A stretch of DNA of 64,000 nt from Adineta ricciae (taxonomy: Eukaryota; Rotifera; Eurotatoria; Adinetida; Adinetidae): the NCBI GenBank assembly GCA_905250025.1, contig CAJNOJ010000223.1:1-64000 (forward strand), given 5' to 3'. The notes under the pieces were generated by a model. The model had not been told where the DNA came from. It was given only the letters and a program-made list of their open reading frames with translations, and ran no database searches. Shown here piece after piece: positions 1 through 11,095 of the stretch. The position numbers were made by a program, and so were the translations under genes. The first letter of the stretch is position 1, and every line of letters starts with the position of its first letter.

Positions 1-10
1 CAAAAAATCG

Positions 11-440
11 TTGGTAAAACGAATGAAAAATATTCAGCTGCACGAACCGGTGTTCTTGGAATATGCATTACAATACAAATTCTTATTGAACACGATCTAT
101 TATCATTATCGAATTAAAGCATGTATGAAGTACATGCCAGCGGGTCGGCCAAACAAGAGACTAACATCATATCTTAAAAATGAGGAACCGACTTTTTTCG
201 ATCGCCTATGCGAGTTTGTCTTGAACTAAATCGCGTGAAATCTCGATGCGAAGGTTCCTCTCTGCCTATACAGCAGACTAGTATTCATAATCTTGCTAAT
301 GTCCACTTATACCTTCTTCTTTCTACAGTTGCCGGTGTCTCTTTGAAGCTCACTTTATGATAAGACGGTCAGCGCCTAAAGGCGAATTCGTCATAAGAAA
401 TAAATAAAGCGTTTATAAAAAAAAAAAAAAAAAAAAAAAA
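11..440 (+). other. 3' end of a polyadenylated unit (probable retroposed element)
   Basis: A short open frame (11-229, 72 aa, no domain I recognise) enters from the window edge. About 190 bases later there are overlapping AATAAA-type signals (about 399-408) and then a pure run of 24 A residues (417-440). A genomic poly(A) tract directly after a polyadenylation signal is the usual mark of the 3' end of a LINE-like element or a reverse-transcribed mRNA. The tract abuts sequence that is coding-like for another protein (LamG pseudogene from 441), so it looks like an insertion into that gene. The 5' part and any target-site duplication are outside the window. It could also be a chance A-run next to a genuine gene end. 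Confidence 0.35.
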
Positions 441-1350
441 TTTGATACTGTTGGTAATTATCCAATGAATGAAACATTTCCGATGAATTATGTTCCTGGA
501 TGAATTGGTTTATCTGTTAACTTTACATATACTGATTACAAATATCTTTCGACTAGAAATCATATTCCATTGAATAATCGTTCATTTACAATTGATTTTT
601 ACTGGTGAATGCCAATCATCGACAAATGATCACTGTTTATGTCTCAATGTTCGTTATAAACTTCTTCGTCTAGTATTTTTTAGCGATGATACATTTGCCA
701 AAACAAATTTAAGGATAAATCGATGGTATCACGCAACATTTGTGTACGATTCGACAGTAAAACAGCAGTTGATTTCTTTAAATGGTTTATTAGATGGGAA
801 TAGAACTGTGAGTAATCATTTGTGTGCAACAGTTGCATTATTTACAATTGGTGGTGGACCGGCTGGTGGAGATTCATCACCGTTTATTTGTTATTCTGGT
901 TCTATTGATCATTTTGGAACCAGTTATCGAGTTAAAAGTCCATGTGAAATCGACTTAAATGCAATACTTTTCTGTTATTTTCAATTTGAATCTTTCTCAC
1001 CTTTCATTGACTCTGAATCAAATCTGATCGATGCCATCAATTCAAATGGAATTCAAACAATTGGAGGGTGTGGATGTTTGTTTTTCCTTGTGGGGATTTT
1101 CTTCGAATGGTTCATTCAATGTAACTTTCATTGATTCATCAAATCAACTTACTTCAATGACGATTTCAAGTTCATTTTCATTGAATCAATGGACTCATCT
1201 TATCTGATGTTTTCCTTAGTTCGTCACCAACAAATAAAGTTTTTGTCAAAGAGGATCGATTTCAATGAAACAGTTTGTTGGTGTTGTTGATGAATTATAC
1301 ATTTTTAGTGAAGCATTAACATCGAATGATATTTGTTATTTATCAAATCC
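441..1350 (+). pseudogene. LamG/concanavalin A-like domain protein, decayed
   Basis: Translation gives recognisable pieces of LamG-type jelly-roll domains. The clearest piece (592-1134) has the W-YHATFVYD strand, then NG-LDGNR and a GG-----F-GSIDHFG pattern typical of the Laminin_G_3 fold. A second domain start (SLNQWTHL) lies near 1180 and a final strand (VGVVDELYIFSEAL) near 1275-1320, each in a different frame. In-frame stops lie upstream (for example near 502) and the frame shifts around 1070-1080 and again later. Such proteins are normally secreted or cell-surface ligand-binding proteins. Several disruptions and loss of the N-terminus next to the poly(A) tract make this a pseudogene. The family call is moderate; the exact architecture cannot be recovered. 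Confidence 0.55.
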
Positions 1351-1681
1351 TTGAACATTCCTTTTTCTCTTATTTATCATTCATAAACCGCTTTGAAAGA
1401 TTCTCATCAACGAATGAGGGTGTAAGACAGAAACATTCAGATTCTCGCTCTCAGATTTCATATACGTATTCTACTTTTACGTTTTTCCTTTTAAAATATC
1501 GATTAGCGAAGGTGAAAGTCAACGGCATATTGTAAATCATGGCTATCAAATACCAGAAGCCTGACTGTTTTATCTTACCACCTCTGCCTTTCACTGAATG
1601 AATTCACTTTAACCGACCTCGTCATGTTTGAGACTATAAATATCTAATACGATATATTGAAAAAATATATACAGACAAAAT

Positions 1682-2797
1682 ATGAAGGTGCTGGCCCATT
1701 CTGCAGCACTCTCGTTGATTTTTCTCTCGAATCTACACGAAATTGAACGACATAATGCCCAAGTTAACCGAACTTATACAAAGACCGTCAATCAGTTTTC
1801 CGATTTAACTCAGTCGGAATTCGAAACCGGAATTCTCACGCCACAATTAGCCTTTGCTCCTATTCCAAATCCACCGCCAACGTCTGTGCAAACTCGTTCA
1901 TCATCATCGAATCCCAATGCTTGTTGCTCAGCTCTTGGTTTAGGTGATGGGAATCGTCCTCAATGTAGTTATGATGGTAGTGTCAACGGTGTTGTACCAA
2001 ACGGCTGTATTCACCATGATTGACAATGCTATCGATCATCAGGAAATCCAAGTGAATGTTGTGCAGCGCTTGACTTTGCCTGGCGGGGTGGACGCGGGGA
2101 TCTTTTGCCAAATGGTTATCCCAAAGATTTCGATTGGACATCAATGACCTATCGAACTGTTACTAATGCTAAAAATCAAGGTAGATGTGGAACTTGCACA
2201 TTCTTTGCGTATGGATATAAATTCAAATTTGACAATATTTTCATGTTTTTCTAATGTTTAGGGTCGCTGCTGCATTAGAAAGTGCTTATGCAATTCGACA
2301 TGAACGGGATGCTGTTCCTCTATCAGAGCAACAACTGATCGAATGTTCTATTCCATAGACAAAGGCGGCTGTTGGTCACCGAATTTCGATGGTTGAATCG
2401 CCTAAAACAGCTTTAGCAACTGAAGTTCGTTATCCATATCAAGGTCTTCATGATACCAATTTCAATGCACATGCATGTAGCGAACGTTTTGCTCAACGTA
2501 TGGGTGCGACACATTTCTTTGATAAAAAAAGGAACATATCACGATGCTTGGGACACAGTCAATGATGATTTACTCATACGACTTGTATCCAAAGGTCCTG
2601 TCGCTATTGCTATTAATGCTGATTTTATGGGTGGATATGGAAGCGGGGTTTATCGTGGTCCGTGTTCACCACATGTCGATCATGCTGTTTTACTGACGGA
2701 TTGGGGTACAGATGCACAGGTGTTCCGTTTTGAACGTAAACTAGGAGAAAATCAATGTTTTCTCTATCATGGAGTGACCCGTCCGACTGCCATTTAA
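1682..2797 (+). pseudogene. Papain/cathepsin L-like cysteine protease, decayed
   Basis: The start carries an inhibitor I29-type propeptide (EIERHN, then NQFSDLTQSEF). The catalytic Cys motif follows as QGRCGTC (about 2177-2197), then SEQQLIECS and a His region in which VDHAVLL matches the family's DHAVL. A GT-AG intron of 53 bp (2209-2261) splits the domain after CTFFA and restores AAALESAYAIRHE. Breaks are visible: in-frame TGA at 2021, in-frame TAG near 2356, and a frameshift in the A7 run near 2525 (KGTYHDAWD continues in another frame). The Trp after the active-site Cys is Thr. The Asn motif and the C-terminus cannot be found. Active members are lysosomal or secreted proteases; this copy should be dead. 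Confidence 0.7.
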
Positions 2798-3274
2798 AAA
2801 AGACAGGAATATTTCTAATGAATGAAGGTGCGACGTGAAGAAAAACATTAGTTGATAGAAATAAATTCCAATAAATAATGAATTAGAACTTGATCGGAAA
2901 GAAAAGAATCGGATGTTTCTTCAGTTTGAAGTTTATTCATCTGCGCACTTCCTATAGTTTTCTATGGTGGCGCTTCTCAATAGTCAGTGAGTATGCTCTA
3001 CCTGATATATTTCTTTATGGAATCCTAAAGCACTTTTAATGATGATGTTTAATTAAATTATCATTTGTTTCCTTTATTATACAAGTCTGAGCTCTTTCAA
3101 ACATCAAACTTCGATAGCAAATGATATTAGTGCAAAGACTTAGTAAACTCTTTTTTCTAAAGAATCATGTTCCACATTATTATTGAGCTTCTCATTTATT
3201 CAACAGTCTTCAATTCGTACTCTTTTACTTCAAGAAAAGTTATTTTTATCGAAACATAGAAGCCTAATACGTAG
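2798..3274. other. Intergenic, AT-rich
   Basis: No coding-like frame, repeat or RNA gene is apparent. Earlier exons of the following NHL-repeat gene could lie here but were not found. Confidence 0.4.
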
Positions 3275-4622
3275 GTTTCTGTTCNCAAAACTCTTCTCTC
3301 TTCATTCAAATTGATCAATGGGAAAAGAATTCGATCGAAATTATTCGACAAACAGCTCAACAATGTCGACAAACATTTCTCAAAGCAAATGAAGGATTTC
3401 TCGTCGATATTGAAAAGAAATTCAATAAACTGATTGGAGAAATCAAAGAGATTCAAAAAGAAAATGAAGTGAACGAAATGAATTTGAAAGATCTGGAAGA
3501 AAAATTAACAAAGATCACCAAGGAATTCAACGATTCATCAGAAATCTTCATCGAAGAAGATTCACAAACATTTATCAAAAAAATCTCAGTGAAATCAACA
3601 AGAAGTAAGTCGAAAAATTTCTATTTCTCATACACAACATTGTTGAACAATGAATTCAAATACGAAAGATCAACTGAATTTTCGTCTTTGCAGAATCAAA
3701 GTTGGAGAAATGGAAACAAAATGGACCGATAATCTGTGGAGGAAATGGAAACGGGGAAGAATTAAATCAACTTTCAAATCCTGAAGGAATATTTATCGAC
3801 AAACATCAAAATATTTTCATTGCGGATGTGGGAAATGATCGAATTGTTCGATGGAAAAGAAACGAAAATCAAGGAACAATTGTGACTGGTGGAAATGGAA
3901 AAGGAAACAGTTTGAATCAATTGAATTATCCAACGGATGTGATTGTTGATGAACAAAATAATTCGATCATCATTGCTGATTATGGAAATCGAAGAGTAAT
4001 GCGATGGTTTTTGAACACAAATCAGTCGGAGGTTCTCATTCATAATTTCGACTGTTCTCGGTTAACAATGGATAAATTTGGATTTGTTTATGTTTCTGAT
4101 GGGGGGAAAGATGAAGTGAGAAGATGGAAAATGGGAGAAAAGGGTGAAGGAACATTAGTTGCTGGTGGAAATGGAAGAGGAGATCAACTCAATCAGTTCA
4201 ACTATCCAACTTTTCTGTTTGTCGATGACGAACAATCTCTTTATGTTTCAGATTGGGAAAATGATCGTGTGATGAAATGGAGAAAAGATGCGCAGGAAGG
4301 AATTGTTGTTGCTGGTGGAAATGGAAAAGGAAAGAATCTGAATCAACTGTATGGTCCTCAAGGAATCATTGTTGATCAAGAGGGTCGAATTTATGTTGCC
4401 GATTGTGAGAATCATCGAATAATGCGATGGAGTGAAGGAGATGAAGAAGGTGAAATAATTATTGGTGGAAATGGAGAACGAGATGAACCAAATCAATTGT
4501 CTTCTCCTCTCGGTTTATCGTTTGATGGTGAAGGAAATCTTTATGTTGTTGATTGGGGAAATCATNATAGAACAGGTAAAATTGGAGTTTACAGGCGATT
4601 GATGAATAATAAACGAATGTAA
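3275..4622 (+). CDS. Coiled-coil NHL-repeat protein, 5' and 3' ends incomplete
   Basis: An exon opening after an AG at 3273-3274 encodes a helical, charged coiled-coil (about 110 residues, rich in K, E and Q, from IDQWEKNSIEII). A GT-AG intron (3605-3693, 89 bp, donor GTAAGT) joins KSTR to KSKLEKWKQNGPIICGGNG, entering six NHL beta-propeller blades. Each blade has GGNGxGxxLNQLxxPxG, then ---DxxxxIYVADxxNxRVxRW. The coiled-coil plus NHL plan resembles TRIM-NHL proteins without the RING and B-box, an architecture expanded in bdelloids; NHL propellers bind protein or RNA. The last blade reaches DWGNH and then hits an ambiguous base at 4566, after which the frame runs antisense through a GPCR fragment. 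The native C-terminus is therefore missing and the first exon is not identified. Another ambiguous base lies at 3285. Confidence 0.6.
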
Positions 4623-4857
4623 TTTGAAAGCCAACAAGTGTACGTAATGGAGTGTACGAATAGAGATTGATCATATTGGCGACATTAGCTGCGAGCATAA
4701 GGGGAATGCACGGCGATAAAACTCTTAGGGAGCGTCTCGTGAAGAGTAGAATATTAAATATACCACCTATTGTTCCAATAACGATGTAGCTGATTCCCAT
4801 AGACGATACAAGTATGTTTCTAATATTGTCTATTGTTGTTGAGGTAATACCAGACAT
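4567..4857 (-). pseudogene. GPCR N-terminal fragment (class A-like)
   Basis: On the minus strand a frame opens at 4857 and encodes a short extracellular tail and two to three membrane spans: ISYIVIGTIGGIFNILLF (TM1), a short positively charged loop (TRRSLR), then SPCIPLMLAANVANMINLY (TM2), and a Cys at the start of TM3 (IACKLQFYLF). This matches the FMRFamide-receptor-like GPCRs that are abundant in bdelloids. Coding similarity stops exactly at the N at 4566, where the oppositely oriented NHL gene also breaks off. Either a rearrangement or an assembly join truncates both. Confidence 0.55.
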
Positions 4858-5816
4858 CCTTTTTTTCTCTAATGCCAGTACCTTTTATGGGCTGTGATGA
4901 GATTTTGTTAACGCACGGCTGTAGGAAGAACTTGCGAAGAATGTTTCTCTTAATATAAAATTTGACACGCTTTTGTGATGAAAATGTTGTTCTGTAGCTG
5001 AAAAAGAGCAACAAATTGATGCACTCAAGAATCTTTCCTGAAACGTTATAGTGATAGTGTAAAGAAAAAGAATCGATCGTTAACAGCAACTGTTGACTAA
5101 AGATTATGTGTCCTGTTCTTAGATTAATGAATCAGAAAACAAAATAGTGCCGAGTTTCACTCTCTACAATGAATTAATCATTCCGATAAATTAACTTCCA
5201 TTAAGATGGCGATCTTGGTTATTCTACTGAGTTTAGATTTCAAATTTCGTATGAGTATGGCATACGCTCGTGGAAGATGCGTCTCAACAGAAAAATAGAG
5301 CAAATGAAAAAAATCCTGTTTTATTTCGTCTCTAGTTACAATAAATTTTTCTCTAATAAAAATATCTCTACCAATGTGAAAGTACTTTCATCGAAGAATG
5401 AATACTAAAAGTGCTAAGTCATGCAATATTGCAACAAGAGATAGAATTTTTTTTATCAAAAACTTAATTATAAAAAAATTAACTCATTTCAAATCTGAAT
5501 GACGTATGTCATGTAAACTGAAAGCATAAGTATGCGTGATGAATACAGTATTTGACTTGACATTAATCTGCTTACCTTCTATCAGAGAGAGAGAGAGAGA
5601 GAGAGAGGGGAAAGCACAGCTATAAAGAGTGAAAAGATAAAAAGTTGAAACATTCTGGTACAAATGTCCTTGAGAGAATGTTTTCAACATTCAGCAAGAG
5701 AATTTCACACCAAGCTTGTCCAAAACAGATAATACTGTAGTTTAATGAATATTGATAGTGTTTCATATGATTCAAGCAGAGAAGTGAGGATGAGTAACAA
5801 GTCGATTTACATTTAA
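4858..5816. other. Intergenic with a GA microsatellite
   Basis: No convincing gene. A dinucleotide (GA) run of about 12 units lies at 5584-5607. Short open frames here have low-complexity translations and are not supported. Confidence 0.5.
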
Positions 5817-6463
5817 CCCTTAAAAGCCGAACAGGGTTTTTGTGAAATGGAGAAAGAATGAATCACATAAATAGAGAGTTTAGACCCCCAATATGCACAA
5901 ACCGTGGTTGGAAGTGCTGGGTGGTGCTAAAAAATTTTTCCACCCAGATGACCTGGGTGAAGTATGATCGTTATAAATTTTTGCTTGGGTGATCCTGTTA
6001 TATGGTTCAGGATCACTGTAAGTTCATACTGATGAAATTTTAAGATATCTCTAATTATCTATAGAGCGAAAATTTGCGAATAACCCTGAGGATTATGCCC
6101 AAAAGTTCCCATAAAATGGCACTTTTTATACCTTCAAAACACCTTAGTAGAAGAGTTTAAAACGCACAAAGTTGTTTTATACTATAGCTTAGAATTATTT
6201 CTGATGATATTACTCGAAATCCACGTTGCATATATCATCAGACAGGAATATCCAAGTAACCAACTATGGTTGAAAAGTCACACACTCTAAAAGCTATACT
6301 TTGGTGTCTGACCACTATTTTGACACGATTTTTTTCTTATGATACTATCACTCTGGCTGTTCTCATTCGATAAAATAGTAGCTCTTGTGGATACGACTTA
6401 ATTCCTTCGTTCTATAGCCATTAATGCAATGTCCCTTGGAAGGGATGTTTCGGCTTTTAAGGA
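5817..6463. mobile_element. piggyBac-like non-autonomous element (MITE)
   Basis: The ends are inverted repeats: CCCTTAAAAGCCGAA at 5817-5831 and its near-exact reverse complement at 6449-6463 (one mismatch at the outermost base). Each end is flanked by TTAA (5813-5816 and 6464-6467). TTAA target duplications with termini starting CCYT are the signature of the piggyBac superfamily. The 647-bp interior has no transposase frame, so the element is non-autonomous. It sits in an intergenic stretch between the GPCR fragment and a secreted protein gene. Confidence 0.75.
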
Positions 6464-6733
6464 TTAATACTCTGATCCATATTCAAAAAACATATATAAC
6501 ACAAATTCATTTATATCTAACTATATTATTATTCAATTATTAGTAAAGCGAGTATCCATGGGTTATTTTATTTTAAATGAAATATAGTCATCTAACCACC
6601 ACTGATAAGAACTTTCGAGATTTTTTCTCTCGGTCGTTTTATTGTATATAGATGCAAGGCAATTGTGATCGTATTTCGGTTTATTCGAAATAAGCAAAAG
6701 TGGTAAATTAAGCAAGGTTGAAAATATTTTCCC

Positions 6734-7285
6734 TTACGAAACCCAAAGATTTCGTCGTGATATTTCTTTTAACGATCCATTGCTCTCGTCAAAGAGATAA
6801 AGGATTAAATCGCCTTGACCAGCCAGATAATCTTGAGAAAAGCTTTTATAAACTAAGACTAAACCTGTTTGTCGATCGTAGACTGGCAGTGAAACTGCCG
6901 TTAGACCACGAACTTTGGGATTCTCCTTGTATAGTTTATCCCATCCACCACCATTTGCGATGAAATATTTTGAAAATTGATCATCTTTATCAATCACATA
7001 ACCTTTCGATGGGTTTGAAGCAATTGTTAGTGCTTTCGATTCTCGATTCTTCTCAATCAATGCTCGAAGCAAACGACGACCATTATTGTTACTCGTAGCC
7101 AATGGATCGAATATAACAAAGTCTTCAGTCACATCGTAGAGTGTTGTTTTTGATTGTACAACTGTATACCCATTATCAGGGTAATCTTCTGCCAAGATTA
7201 ATGATAGTAATTTGTTGTCATCCTCGAATGGTCGAGAAACAACACTTGATTGAATAATCAGGAAAAGGAGGATGAAGTCAAGCAT
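6734..7285 (-). CDS. Secreted protein of unknown function
   Basis: A single-exon frame of 183 aa. Residues 1-17 are a clear signal peptide (MLDFILLFLIIQSSVVS), so it should be secreted. The N-terminal half is polar. The C-terminal third has an ordered pattern: GGGWDKLYKENPKVRGLTAVSLPVYD, then TGLVLVY, LAGQGDLILYLFD, and a final LWVS. I recall a similar G-W-x-x-(Y/F)-Y-x-x-x-P ... LVYV ... L-G-G ... W-V-S pattern in uncharacterised bacterial secreted proteins, but cannot name a family. It is divergently oriented to the asdA gene with about 470 bp between the starts. No function is assigned. Confidence 0.7.
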   Translation of the reverse strand: MLDFILLFLIIQSSVVSRPFEDDNKLLSLILAEDYPDNGYTVVQSKTTLYDVTEDFVIFDPLATSNNNGRRLLRALIEKNRESKALTIASNPSKGYVIDKDDQFSKYFIANGGGWDKLYKENPKVRGLTAVSLPVYDRQTGLVLVYKSFSQDYLAGQGDLILYLFDESNGSLKEISRRNLWVS

Positions 7286-7668
7286 TCGTGCAATGGAGTG
7301 AACTGGTAGATTGGAGAGGTCGGTGCATATTTATATAAATATTTTTCGCTGTTCTTATAATCTTTCTAAATATACAATGAGCTCACGTTAAATATTTCCA
7401 TTCATTTTTTTATTTGAAACTAGATTTGAAGGATGAGAAATTGTAAATAAAGATATGGTTTCATCATTAATACCCTTGCCATTTCATAATCGATTGATAC
7501 AAAAACAAGCTTCTCTTAAATTATCGTCGTCATAATTTCTTTACTGTTTTCATCCAGTAAACAATAAGAGAAAAATCTATTGATGACACGACCGTACGCA
7601 CATGTATCACAAAGCGAAATAACCATTTCTTTCTTTCGTTTCTATACGTACCACGTGAACTAGAATAG

Positions 7669-9446
<1,778 letters not shown>

Positions 9447-10165
9447 AAATTTTATTTGAAATAAATATCAAGGAAATACAGCTTACAGTTCCAACCGACA
9501 TGTTGATGTAGCGTGAGCAAACAGTGCATCAACGATTTGCTTCTTGAATGAAGAAATAGTTTCTATTTGCCAAGCAAGTAGAACGCCTATAGTTCAACAT
9601 TTGATGGAAGAATTAATTCTACTGAAATTGAGATTTACATCGATTGCAAGTTGTCGAAACGAGGATGCTCGCTGAGCAATATGAATCAAATGAGTGATAT
9701 TTCTATTGATTATTATATAGACAAATTAAAGTAGATGGTAACGTACCAAAATACGCTCAACATTCCGCGAAAAATTTGGCTCAATAACTGCAATGTGCGC
9801 AGAAGTAAAACAGTGTTTCAATCAGAGCATACATAGGTAGCTATCGGCTTAGGTAAATGATAGTTGTACTGACCATGGAGGATATTGCAGATATGAACGA
9901 TAGTTTATTCACATGTATGAATATAGAGAACATCATTATATCATTTCCTGACCTCCAATTACGACTTTCAGAAAAATAGGAATCCTTAGGGAACTGAGCT
10001 TACGTAAAAAAGAGTATTGTCAACAAAGAATGATAAAAATATAGGTACGCATTATTGCTGCCAAAATCTGTTGTTTTGTGAATTTTGCTATTCTAAACTT
10101 GTCTTCTGACAGGATTAGCAGAACTTGACACGACTTATGCGAAAATGATGTATAATTCTTTGCTA
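9447..10165. other. Intergenic
   Basis: AT-rich sequence after the asdA stop codon with AATAAA-like signals close to the stop (about 9460). No coding or repeat structure seen. Confidence 0.45.
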
Positions 10166-10860
10166 TCAGTAGGAGTGCACCCAGAAATGCAGAATCTCTA
10201 AAAAGATAAAAAACTTGTCGTTCCCGCGAAAATTCACTCCAGCGCTTTTCATTTTCGTCACGTACAGAGCAACCTTATTCCACGCAGTAAGAGAAGGACA
10301 CACTTTTGTGTTTTTCTTGAAAGTCCAGTTTCTATCCTTTAGTCGAGACATGACTTGATGAATGAATCAGCTAGGTCAATCGGTGGTGCATTTCAATGCA
10401 GCATTACTTCTTTGCCTATAAGTCTATGATCCAGAGAATAGAAATCACAGAATTTTCCATGCTACTTGCCAAATTTTTGTGCTTCAAGAAACTTTTCATC
10501 ACTTTTGTTCAAACGTTTCAGTTTTCCTTTTCTCACAAATCTCTCGATCATCGCTTCTTCCATTCCAAATATTAGTCATTCAACGTAAGATACTCAACTT
10601 TGATGTGTTTCGAGCTGTTCTTCATAAGTTTTAGCAGACATTCAACCGGTGACCATCCACATAGTGAAGAACAACTTTTCGGTAAAATACTTCCACATCA
10701 AGACAATTTGCCATTTGTTCAAATATAGCAGGAGTTTCCTCGAATCGATTACCAACTGAGATACACAATATATGGTGAAAATCAGATGACCCCTTTCGTA
10801 AATGGAGTGTAGGATCATCCAAACCATGTTTAGCAACTTTGTGAGTAGAATGCAAAACTC
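10166..10860 (-). pseudogene. Decayed gene of unrecognised family
   Basis: Three minus-strand stretches read like protein but are broken by stops and frame changes. 10631-10855 holds FHHILCISVGNRFEETPAIF and continues to VVLHYVDGHRLNVC. About 10380-10570 holds EEAMIERFVRKGKLKRLNKS and FCDFYSLDHRLIGKEVMLH, separated by an in-frame TAG. 10166-10351 holds KVCPSLTAWNKVALYVTKMK. Amino-acid composition is protein-like and the order is colinear, suggesting a single degraded gene. I cannot name the family. Confidence 0.35.
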
Positions 10861-11095
10861 TCGAAAGAATGAATGATGCTTGCTAATAGTTAATTATAAT
10901 GAGGGTAAGTTTTTTTTCCGTATAATAGTTTTTTCTAAAATTTCTACCTCATGCGAGGATGTACGAGGAAGGTTCCACACCACTGTGTATTCGACATCTT
11001 AGAGACATTTGATCAACCCTCATCATCCTCTTCTGCATATGTATTTATTCAAATAATCATGACGCTACAGTAGTGATAAATACTGATGATTTGTT

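Noticed and set aside
360..400. Hairpin GCGCC-TAAA-GGCG before the poly(A) run as a bacterial-type terminator
   Set aside because: The context is eukaryotic with AATAAA signals and a genomic A24 tract; a rho-independent terminator is not meaningful here.
3774..4496. Antisense frames inside the NHL repeats
   Set aside because: Repetitive Ile/Ser/Asn translations that mirror the repeats on the other strand; shadows of the real gene.
5584..5607. GA run as part of a CRISPR array or regulatory element
   Set aside because: A simple dinucleotide microsatellite with no spacer structure.
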